The notes under the pieces are model-generated. The model had not been told where the DNA came from. It searched no databases and was given only the letters and a program-made list of their open reading frames with translations. From contig JAHBWA010000029.1 in the NCBI GenBank assembly GCA_019637195.1, positions 1 through 64,000 of the forward strand: a stretch of DNA of 64,000 nucleotides. The letters are read 5' to 3'. This DNA is from Labilithrix sp. (lineage in GTDB: Bacteria > Myxococcota_A > Polyangia > Polyangiales > Polyangiaceae). Shown here in pieces: positions 42,177 through 49,259 of the stretch (positions are counted from its first letter, which is position 1; every line of letters starts with the position of its first letter). Both the position numbers and the translations under genes were made by a program.

Positions 42177-43924
42177 GCGACGACCTCGAAGAGCTCGATC
42201 GGCTCGGCCTTGCCGCGGATCGGGTGGACGCCGAGCGAGCGGAGCTCGACGCCCGCGCCGGCCCGCTCGGCGACCCGCGCGGTCACGAGCGTCTGGCCCG
42301 GGCGCGCGAGAGACTCGAGGCGCGCGGCCACGTTGACGGAGTCGCCGACGGCCGTGAACTCCATCCGGAGGTCGCTCCCGAGGTTGCCCACGAGGGCCTC
42401 GCCCGTCCCGACGCCGATCCCGAGCTCGACGTCGACCGCGAAGCGCTCACGCCAGCGCGCGCTGGTCGCCGAGACGAAGCGGTGCATGTCCTCCGCCGCC
42501 GCGAGCGCGCGCGCGACGTGATCGCCGTCCTCGTCGTCGCGGACGCCGAAGACCGCCATGATCGAGTCGCCCATGAACTTGTCGACCATACCGCCGTGCC
42601 GGAAGACGACCTCCGAGAGCACGGTGAAGAGCTCGTTCAAGAGTGAAACGACGTCCTCCGGGCTGGAGCGCTCGGCGAACGGCGTGAAGGCCGCGACGTC
42701 GGCGAACACGACGGTCACGTCGGCGCGCCGGCCTCCGAGCGCGAGCGGCCCGCCGCCGCTCGCGACGGCCGCCGCGACCTCGGCGGGCAGGTAGCGCGCC
42801 AGGCCCGCCTCGACGCCCGCGCGGCGGACGAGCTCCCGCTCGCTCGACGCGAGCTCCCCGGCCATCCGGCCGAGCGCCGCGCCGAGCACGCCGAGCTCGT
42901 CGCTCGAGCGGACCTCGTTCTTCGCGTCGAACTCCCGCCGCGCGTAGGCGCGGGTCAGCGTGACGAGCTCGGCGATCGGGCGCGTGGTCCTCCGGGCGAC
43001 CACGCTGCCGAGGACGATCGCGAGCGACGCCAGCGCGAGCGCGGAGATCGCGAAGGCCCGCCTCGCCGCGCCGAGGGCGCGGAACGCGTCCGCCTCGGGG
43101 CGCTGGACCACGACCGCCCAGCGCTGCGCGGGCAGCGTCCGCACTGTGCCGATCATCGGCTCGCCGTCGGCGGCGCGGAAGCTCGCGCGCATCACCAGCG
43201 CTCCGCCGAACGTCTCCTTGGTGAGCCCCAGGCTCCGGAAGATCCCGTCACCCGCGAGCGCCTTGCCGCGCGGGAAGGCCGCGGGCGCGCCCGCGACGAC
43301 GCGGAGCTGGTCGTCGACGACCACGACGAGATCGCTCCGGCCGAAGCGCGCGATCCCGAGCTCGTCGACGATCGCGTCGAGGCGCGACGCCTTGGCCCCC
43401 GCGAGCAGCGCGCCGGTGACGGCGCCGTCCGCCACGAGCGGCTCGAAATACCGCGAGCCCGTGCTGGCGTCGTGGATCCAGCGCGGCGGACCGCGATCGG
43501 CCGCGAGCCCCTCGCCGAGCGAGGTGGCCCCGCGCTCGGCCTTCTCGACGCTGCCGATGAACGACCCGTCTTTCGCGAAGACCGACACCCACTCGACGAC
43601 GTCCGACGACGCGATCGCCTCCCGCGCGAGCTGCAGGCGCAGATCCTCGTCGGCGATGAGATCGCTCGCGAGGACCGTCGCGGCGCGATGCACCGCCCGC
43701 TCGCCGTCGTCGAGCGCGGCGGCGAGCTCGCGGCTCGTCTGGTCGGCGATCGCGAGCTCGAGATCGGCCTCGACCTCCGCCAGCCCCGCGCGCTGGATGC
43801 GGACGACGAGGATCGCCGCCACGAGCAGCGGCAGGAGGGCGACCGCGAGCATCGCCGCGGTCCACTTCAGCCTGAGCGACACCCTCACCGGCGTGCCCTC
43901 TCCGGGCGGGCGCGCCGACGTCAT
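42173..43924 (-). CDS. membrane adenylate/guanylate cyclase, class III, with Cache-like sensor and HAMP
   Basis: 583 residues. First membrane segment about 20-45 (AAMLAVALLPLLVAAILVV), periplasmic sensor of Cache type about 46-290 (VVEWVSVFAKDGSFIGSV), second membrane segment about 290-315, HAMP (VARRTTRPIAELVTLTRAYA), then the cyclase domain about 385-560. Both metal aspartates are seen (VVFADVAAFT and KFMGDSIMAVFG), as are FTAVGDSVNVAARLE with Thr/Asn and the transition-state Arg. The Lys before MGD and the Thr pattern favour ATP as substrate (class IIIb), so cAMP is the likely product. Its stop overlaps the kinase start by 4 bases. The activator gene ends 33 bases before its ATG. Confidence 0.92.
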   Translation of the reverse strand: MTSARPPGEGTPVRVSLRLKWTAAMLAVALLPLLVAAILVVRIQRAGLAEVEADLELAIADQTSRELAAALDDGERAVHRAATVLASDLIADEDLRLQLAREAIASSDVVEWVSVFAKDGSFIGSVEKAERGATSLGEGLAADRGPPRWIHDASTGSRYFEPLVADGAVTGALLAGAKASRLDAIVDELGIARFGRSDLVVVVDDQLRVVAGAPAAFPRGKALAGDGIFRSLGLTKETFGGALVMRASFRAADGEPMIGTVRTLPAQRWAVVVQRPEADAFRALGAARRAFAISALALASLAIVLGSVVARRTTRPIAELVTLTRAYARREFDAKNEVRSSDELGVLGAALGRMAGELASSERELVRRAGVEAGLARYLPAEVAAAVASGGGPLALGGRRADVTVVFADVAAFTPFAERSSPEDVVSLLNELFTVLSEVVFRHGGMVDKFMGDSIMAVFGVRDDEDGDHVARALAAAEDMHRFVSATSARWRERFAVDVELGIGVGTGEALVGNLGSDLRMEFTAVGDSVNVAARLESLARPGQTLVTARVAERAGAGVELRSLGVHPIRGKAEPIELFEVVA

Positions 43925-43957
43925 GCCGAGGGTCGCGGCTCGAACCTCGCCCGAGCC

Positions 43958-45301
43958 TCAGTCATCGAGCGTCCTGAGCCCGCTCCGCTGGAGGATGCGG
44001 TAGAGGTTCATCCGGTCCATGTTCGCGCGGCGCGCGGCCTTCGACACGTTCCCCCCCGACCAGTCCATCAGCGCCTCGACGTAGCGACGCTCGAACGCGA
44101 CGATCGCGCGCTCCTTCGCCTCGCGGAAGGACACGTCGAGGTCGACGGCGCCCTCCGCGACGGTCGTGACGCCCGACGCGTCGCGGACCTCGGTCGGCAC
44201 GGCGGAGCGGAGGACGACGCAGCGCTCTACGTAGTTCCTGAGCTCGCGCACGTTCCCCGGCCAGTCGTAGCGCTCGAGCCGCCCCATCACCTCCGCGTCG
44301 AAGAGCGCGGTGTCGCGCGTCGCGCCGAGCGAGCGGAGGAACGCGCGCACCAGGAGGGCGACGTCGTCGCGCCGCTCGCGCAGCGGCGGGACGTGCACCG
44401 TGACGACGGAGAGCCGGTAGAACAGATCCTCGCGGAACCGACCCTGATTGACCTCGCGGTGAAGCTGGCGGTTCGTCGCCGCGACGACGCGCACGTCGAC
44501 CTTCCGCGGCGTGTTCTCGCCCACGCGGCGGACCTCCCGGCTCTCGAGCACCCGGAGGAGCTTCGGCTGCATCTCGAGCGGCAGCTCCCCGACCTCGTCG
44601 AGGAACACCGTGCCGCCGTGGGCGACCTCGAACGCGCCGGCGCGATCGCGCTCGGCGCCGGTGAACGCGCCCTTCAGGTGGCCGAAGAGCTCGGACTCGA
44701 TCAAGCTCGGCGCGATCGCGCTGCAGTCGACGATGACGAACGGCTTCTTCGCGCGCACCCCTCGACGGACGATCTCGCTCGCGACGAGCTCCTTGCCGGT
44801 GCCGCTCTCGCCTTCGATCAGCACGTTGGCCTCGCTGGCCGCGACCTTCTCGAGCACGGCGAAGAGCCGCTGCATCGCGCGCGACTGGCCGAACATCTCG
44901 CCGAAGGTCGCCTGATCGAGGAGCTCGACCTCGGTGGCGGCCTGGATCTCGCGGATCTGGATCGCGGAGCCGCCGAGCTCGATCTCCGCGAGCGCGGGCA
45001 GATCGGCCTCGCGGATCGAGATGCCGGCGATGATCGATCCGTTGAGCGAGCCCGAGTCGATGACGCGCCAGGCGGACTCGCCGCGCTCGATCACGCAGTG
45101 GAACCGCGAGACCTGCGGATCCGCGAGCACCAGGTTGTTCTTCGGGTGCGATCCGATGTGGAAGCGGTCGCCGTCCAGCGTGACGACCCGCGACGCGGCG
45201 TTCCCGCCCTCACGGATCACGGTGACCTCGAGCCTCGGCGCGGGGACGCGCCGGCGCCCGCTGGGCACGGTCGCTTCGGGACTTTTCGACGGCTGGGTCA
45301 T
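43958..45301 (-). CDS. FHA-domain sigma-54-dependent transcriptional activator
   Basis: 447 residues. FHA domain about 25-115 (FHIGSHPKNNLVLADPQVSRFHCVI, VIDSGSLNGSIIAG). AAA+ about 135-365 with GESGTGKE, GAFTGA (GHLKGAFTGAERDRAG), GGTVFLDEVGEL and REDLFYRLSV. Fis-type HTH at the end (WSGGNVSKAARRANMDRMNLYRIL). First gene of a minus-strand operon with cyclase, kinase and LysM-FecR protein. The FHA domain probably reads phospho-threonine made by that kinase. A sigma-54-like promoter before the divergent OmpA gene is a likely target. Confidence 0.93.
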   Translation of the reverse strand: MTQPSKSPEATVPSGRRRVPAPRLEVTVIREGGNAASRVVTLDGDRFHIGSHPKNNLVLADPQVSRFHCVIERGESAWRVIDSGSLNGSIIAGISIREADLPALAEIELGGSAIQIREIQAATEVELLDQATFGEMFGQSRAMQRLFAVLEKVAASEANVLIEGESGTGKELVASEIVRRGVRAKKPFVIVDCSAIAPSLIESELFGHLKGAFTGAERDRAGAFEVAHGGTVFLDEVGELPLEMQPKLLRVLESREVRRVGENTPRKVDVRVVAATNRQLHREVNQGRFREDLFYRLSVVTVHVPPLRERRDDVALLVRAFLRSLGATRDTALFDAEVMGRLERYDWPGNVRELRNYVERCVVLRSAVPTEVRDASGVTTVAEGAVDLDVSFREAKERAIVAFERRYVEALMDWSGGNVSKAARRANMDRMNLYRILQRSGLRTLDD

Positions 45302-45315
45302 CGGGCCACGGCAGG

Positions 45316-45334
45316 AGGGTCAGAGACCCTTATA
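45316..45334 (-). promoter_or_regulatory. candidate -10 box overlapping a 6-bp dyad, upstream of the FHA activator
   Basis: On the minus strand TATAAG (plus 45329-45334) lies about 28 bases upstream of the ATG, next to AGGGTC-AGA-GACCCT (45316-45330). A dyad at a -10 box suggests repressor or autoregulator binding. No strong -35 is visible. Confidence 0.35.
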
Positions 45335-45529
45335 CCCGTCGAGCGTCGGCGGGACACCGTTCGTGTCGGCTCGGCGGATCGCCCGGAGACGCGAGGCGCG
45401 AACGCACCTGCGCAGTCGGGGCCGCCCCCCGCGGCTGACCGCGGGGCGCCGTCGCCGCTCCGCGACGGTCGGTGTAGCACCGACGCAGCAGGCGGCACGC
45501 GCGCGCGCCGAATACTGGGCGATCCGCGC

Positions 45530-45544
45530 TGGTACGGGCGATGC
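45530..45544 (+). promoter_or_regulatory. sigma-54-like promoter upstream of the OmpA gene
   Basis: TGGTACGGGCGATGC has GG and GC separated exactly as in the -24/-12 consensus TGGCACGNNNNTTGC. It matches T1 G2 G3 A5 C6 G7 T13 G14 C15. It lies about 83 bases before the ATG at 45627, in the gap next to a sigma-54 activator gene. Confidence 0.5.
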
Positions 45545-45626
45545 TGCAGCGCGGCGCGCTTCCCCGCCCTCCGCACGCGCGGAGGCGTCGGCGTGCCTTC
45601 CGTACCCATTGCACGAGGTAACGAAC

Positions 45627-47441
45627 ATGGTCCCCAGGCGCTTCTTCGCCTTGACGCTCGCCGCGAGCGGCGTCTTCGCGGCCTCCCCTGCCCTGGCGCA
45701 GGAGCAGGCCGGCTACGCGTCCAATCACTTCAACCCTTCCGAGCGAGGCAGCCAGTGGTTCGTCCTCGACTCGCTCGACCTGCGCGGTAACGGCAGGCTC
45801 GCGTTCGGGGTGGTCAACGACTACTCGTACCGCTCGCTCGTGGGCTACCACCCCGACGGCGACGTCACGTCGGTCGTTCGGAACCAGTACTTCGCCCACC
45901 TCGGCGGCTCGGTCATCTTCGCCGACCGCTTCCGCCTCGCCCTCAGCGTCCCGCTCCAGGTCTACGGCGACGGCAACACCGCGACGATCAACGGCGTCGT
46001 CCACCGGCCCGCGAGCGACGTGGCCGTCGGCGACGTCCGCGTCTCCGCCGACGCGCGCATCTTCGGGGAGAAGGGCGACGCAGGGACGCTCGCCGCCGGC
46101 GCCGAGCTCATGATGCCCGCCGGCTCGAGGGACGCGTACACGGGCGACGGCAAGCCGCGCTTCCTGCCCCGCGTCCTCTTCGCGGGCGAGGCGAGCTCGT
46201 TCGTCTACGCCGCGAAGCTCGGCTTCATGTTCCGCGGCCGCGACGAGGCCTGGGGCAACGGCTACATCGGAAACAGCCTCGTCTTCGCCGCCAGCGCCGG
46301 CGTCCAGCTCGCCGACAAGAAGCTCGTCGTCGGGCCCGAGATCTTCGGCTCGACGGTCACGGCGGACTCGCGCGCGTTCGAGAAGCGCACCACGCCGATC
46401 GAGGCGATCCTCGGCGCCCACTACGACGCGGGCGCGAACATCCGCGTCGGCGCGGGCGTCGGCACCGCGCTCGCGCCCGGCTACGGAGCCCCGGCCGCGC
46501 GCGCGCTGCTCTCGCTCGAGTGGGTGCCCGGCAACGCCAAGCCCGAGGAGCCCCCGCCGGCCGACGATCGCGACGGCGACGGCGTCCCCGACTGCGAGGA
46601 CGCGTGCGGCTGGGCGCCGGGACCGCGCTCGAGCGATCCGGCCCGGAACGGCTGCCCGCCGCCGGACGCGGACGCCGACGGGATCCCCGACGGCGAGGAC
46701 GCCTGTCCGCTCGCCGCCGGCCCGCACACCGCGGACGCGAAGACGAACGGCTGCCCGGTCGACGCCGACGCCGACGGCATCCCCGACAGCGAGGACGCCT
46801 GCCCGCGCGAGCAAGGAAAGCGCTCGCTCGATCCCAAGCTGAACGGCTGCGCCGACCACGACGCGGACGGCGACGGCGTCATCGACTCGGAGGACGCGTG
46901 CCCCGCCGCGGCCGGCGTGCGGACGACCGATCCGAAGACCAACGGCTGCCCCGATCCCGACCGTGACAAGGACGGCGTGCCGAACGACGTCGACGCCTGC
47001 CCGGACGAGCCCGGCAAGCCCGATCCGGATCCGAAGAAGAACGGCTGCCCCAAGGCGTTCCTCGAAAAGGGCGCGATCAAGATCACCGAGCAGGTCCGCT
47101 TCAAGACGGCGAGCGCGGAGATCGTCGGCAAGGACAGCCAGGAGGTCCTCGGGGCCGTGCTCGCGGTGCTCAAGGCGCACCCGGAGATCGCGCGCATCCG
47201 CGTCGAAGGACACACCGACAACGTCGGCGGCGCCGCCAAGAACAAGACGCTCAGCAAGGCGCGCGCGGAGTCCGTCGCGAAGTGGCTGACGGACCACGGC
47301 ATCGACAAGGCGCGCGTGGGCGCCGAGGGCTTCGGTGAGGAGAAGCCGCTCGAACCGAACACGACGGAGGCAGGTCGCACGGCGAACCGCCGCGTCGAGT
47401 TCCACGTGGAAGAGGGTCAGGCTGGAGGAAACGCGCGATGA
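45627..47441 (+). CDS. OmpA-family outer-membrane protein with thrombospondin type 3 repeats
   Basis: 604 residues. ATG at 45627 with GAGGTAA upstream. Signal peptide ends ASPALAQEQ. Residues about 30-310 form a beta-barrel. Residues about 315-480 carry five calcium-binding TSP3 repeats (DRDGDGVPDCEDAC, DADADGIPDGEDAC, DADGDGVIDSEDAC and relatives), each closed by an NGCP-like unit. The C-terminal OmpA domain (about 490-600) binds peptidoglycan (VRFKTASAEIVGKDSQEVL, IRVEGHTDNVGGAAKNKTLS, NRRVEFHVEE). It links outer membrane to wall. Followed by the DUF481 gene with an ATGA overlap and probably driven by the sigma-54-like promoter. Confidence 0.93.
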   Translation: MVPRRFFALTLAASGVFAASPALAQEQAGYASNHFNPSERGSQWFVLDSLDLRGNGRLAFGVVNDYSYRSLVGYHPDGDVTSVVRNQYFAHLGGSVIFADRFRLALSVPLQVYGDGNTATINGVVHRPASDVAVGDVRVSADARIFGEKGDAGTLAAGAELMMPAGSRDAYTGDGKPRFLPRVLFAGEASSFVYAAKLGFMFRGRDEAWGNGYIGNSLVFAASAGVQLADKKLVVGPEIFGSTVTADSRAFEKRTTPIEAILGAHYDAGANIRVGAGVGTALAPGYGAPAARALLSLEWVPGNAKPEEPPPADDRDGDGVPDCEDACGWAPGPRSSDPARNGCPPPDADADGIPDGEDACPLAAGPHTADAKTNGCPVDADADGIPDSEDACPREQGKRSLDPKLNGCADHDADGDGVIDSEDACPAAAGVRTTDPKTNGCPDPDRDKDGVPNDVDACPDEPGKPDPDPKKNGCPKAFLEKGAIKITEQVRFKTASAEIVGKDSQEVLGAVLAVLKAHPEIARIRVEGHTDNVGGAAKNKTLSKARAESVAKWLTDHGIDKARVGAEGFGEEKPLEPNTTEAGRTANRRVEFHVEEGQAGGNAR

Positions 47442-48373
47442 AGACGATCACGATTCTCGGGCTGCCCGTCGTCCTGACGGCGGCGCTCACCTCCACGTCC
47501 GCGGTCGCGCAGACCGCCCCCGCGCCCTCCGGGCCGACCATCCCCGCCGAGACCGTCAAGGCGCAGACCGCGACCAGCGGCAAGACGGACGTCGCCACCG
47601 GCGGCTTCGCCACGAGCGGCCTGCCCTCCGAGGAGGACGCGACCCACGCGACGGAGGCGGCGATCGCGGCCGGCGGCCTCTTCTCGTCCGGCAACGCGCG
47701 CACCGTAGCCGTCACGTCGAGCGGCAGGTTCCGGCTCCGCCGGGAGGCGCACCAGCTCACCGTGCAGGCCGCCGCGAACTTCGCGCGCGCCGGCAAGAAG
47801 GGCGAGAGCGTCGACACGACGGTCGAGAACTACCAGGGCCTGCTCCGCTACGATCACTTCTTCACCGACCACATCGCCGGGTTCTTCCAGACGAGCGCGC
47901 GTCGCGACCGCTTCCAGGGTCTCGACATGCGACTCAACTTCGACCCCGGCGCGGCGTACTACTTCATCAACACGAAGACCCAGCAGCTCCGCGCCGAGCT
48001 CGGCTACGACCTGCAGCACGACGTGCGCCGCAACGCCTCGCGCGTCTCCCAGAACGAGCCGGCGGCCGACGGGACGCCGACGCCGCCGACGATCGCCGAC
48101 AAGACGCAGACGCTCCACAACGTCCGCGCGTTCCTCGGCTACGACAGCAGGATCTACAAGGAGGTCGGGTTCATCACGAGCTTCGAGTACCTCCAGAACG
48201 TGTCCGACCTCGGGACCTACCGCTTCGTCTTCGACGTCGGGCTCAAGACGAACATCGCCGAGAACCTCGCCGTCGCGACGACGTACACGATGCGCTTCGA
48301 GAACAAGCCGCTCCCGGACATCGAGCAGGCGGACTCGATCGCTTCGGTCAACCTCGTCTACACGCTCTTCTGA
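47438..48373 (+). CDS. DUF481 outer-membrane protein (YdiY-like)
   Basis: 311 residues. Its ATG overlaps the OmpA gene stop. Signal peptide ends TSTSAVAQTAP. After a Thr/Ala-rich spacer the protein is a series of amphipathic beta strands: AAGGLFSSGNARTVAVTSSG, AHQLTVQAAANFARAG, YQGLLRYDHFFTDHIAGFFQTSARRDRFQGL, LRAELGYDLQHDV. It ends SVNLVYTLF with a C-terminal Phe, as expected for an outer-membrane barrel of the salt-induced DUF481 family. Function unknown. Next gene downstream is mscL, another osmotic-stress type. Confidence 0.88.
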   Translation: MKTITILGLPVVLTAALTSTSAVAQTAPAPSGPTIPAETVKAQTATSGKTDVATGGFATSGLPSEEDATHATEAAIAAGGLFSSGNARTVAVTSSGRFRLRREAHQLTVQAAANFARAGKKGESVDTTVENYQGLLRYDHFFTDHIAGFFQTSARRDRFQGLDMRLNFDPGAAYYFINTKTQQLRAELGYDLQHDVRRNASRVSQNEPAADGTPTPPTIADKTQTLHNVRAFLGYDSRIYKEVGFITSFEYLQNVSDLGTYRFVFDVGLKTNIAENLAVATTYTMRFENKPLPDIEQADSIASVNLVYTLF

Positions 48374-48381
48374 GGCGCCAC

Positions 48382-48810
48382 GTGAGCATCCTCAAAGAGT
48401 TCCGTGAGTTCGCGCTCAAGGGGAACTTCGTCGATCTCGCGATCGCCGTCGTCCTCGGCGGCGCCTCCGGGAAGGTCGTCACCGCGCTCGTCGACAGGGT
48501 GATCATGCCCCCCATCGGCATCGTGCTCGGGAAGGTGAACTTCTCCGAGCTGAAGGTCGTGCTCCAGGACGCGACCCTCGGACCGGACGGCAAGGAGCTC
48601 ACGAAGGAGGTCGCGATCGGCTACGGCGCGGCGCTCCAGTCGCTCCTCGACTTCGTGATCATCGCGTTCATCGTCTTTCTGATCGTGCGCGCGATGAACC
48701 GGTTCAAAAAGCAGGAGGCGGCCACGGCCCCGCCCGAGCCGCCCGCGCAGGAGAAGCTCCTCGGCGAGATCCGCGACCTCTTGAAGAAGAGCGCGAAGGC
48801 CGGCAAGTAG
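48382..48810 (+). CDS. mscL: large-conductance mechanosensitive channel
   Basis: 142 residues from a GTG at 48382 with GAGG 6 bases upstream. Standard MscL: SILKEFREFALKGNFVDLAIAVVLGGASGKVVTALV (amphipathic helix and first membrane helix with its Gly-rich pore lining), VIMPPIGIVLG, then the second helix LLDFVIIAFIVFLIVRAMNRF and a charged C-terminal helix. It releases solutes on hypo-osmotic shock in the inner membrane. Only 8 bases after the DUF481 gene, so co-transcribed. Confidence 0.97.
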   Translation: MSILKEFREFALKGNFVDLAIAVVLGGASGKVVTALVDRVIMPPIGIVLGKVNFSELKVVLQDATLGPDGKELTKEVAIGYGAALQSLLDFVIIAFIVFLIVRAMNRFKKQEAATAPPEPPAQEKLLGEIRDLLKKSAKAGK

Positions 48811-48855
48811 CCGCCGAGCGCCCGAGCAGCGACGTGGTCCGTCCGCCCTCCAAAC

Positions 48856-48887
48856 CGTCACGACGGCCTTCGCAGGCCGTCGTGACG
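48856..48887. terminator. perfect 14-bp hairpin after mscL
   Basis: CGTCACGACGGCCT, loop TCGC, AGGCCGTCGTGACG. It begins 45 bases after the mscL stop and ends immediately before the ATG of a small gene. No T-run follows. It could end the OmpA-DUF481-MscL transcript or control translation of the small gene. Confidence 0.55.
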
Positions 48888-49103
48888 ATGGAGATGGACC
48901 TCGTCCAGACGGCCGAGGAGCTCGCCGCGATGGTCGGCGTTCGCCTCGACCGTCAGCCCGACTCGCCCGAGCGACGCACGCTCGAGGGCGAGCTGTGGAC
49001 GTATCGAAAGACGCTGAGCCGCTGGCAGACGGTCGCGCCGAGCGACGACCAGGTGAAGGCGCTGCTCGATCTCCTCGCGAGCCTCGAAGCGCGCGTCCGC
49101 TAG
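48888..49103 (+). CDS. small helical protein, unknown
   Basis: 71 residues from the ATG at 48888 (MEMDLVQTAEELAAMVGVRLD); a second ATG at 48894 is also possible. An earlier GTG would read through the hairpin and give Ser/Arg/Pro-rich nonsense. Composition is two or three helices (ELWTYRKTLSRWQTV, DDQVKALLDLLASLEARVR), cytoplasmic, no known domain. The ATG touches the 3' arm of the hairpin. Confidence 0.5.
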   Translation: MEMDLVQTAEELAAMVGVRLDRQPDSPERRTLEGELWTYRKTLSRWQTVAPSDDQVKALLDLLASLEARVR

Positions 49104-49120
49104 GACCTGGCCGGCCCGCC

Positions 49121-49254
49121 CCGCGAACACGAAGGCCGCGCTGCCCCTCGGCGCGCGGGCCCCGTGACGCCGCCTACAGGCCTGACCCCGCGAACACGAA
49201 GGCCGCGCTGCCTCCCGGCGCGCGGCCCCGTGGTGCCGTCTACGGCCCGCGGCG
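49121..49254. repeat. 67-bp direct tandem repeat, 2 copies
   Basis: Two copies of a 67-bp unit (CCGCGAACACGAAGGCCGCG start at 49121 and 49188), about 85-90% alike by eye. They fill the gap between the small plus-strand gene and the convergent FHA/TonB-like gene. Confidence 0.85.
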
Positions 49255-49259
49255 GACGG

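Larger units (their letters stand above)
45302..45626. other. 325-bp divergent regulatory region
   Basis: Non-coding gap between the minus-strand signalling operon and the plus-strand OmpA operon. It holds the candidate promoters listed at 45316-45334 and 45530-45544. The rest (45335-45529) is GC-rich with an imperfect dyad near 45435-45480 and no open reading frame that looks real. Confidence 0.6.
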
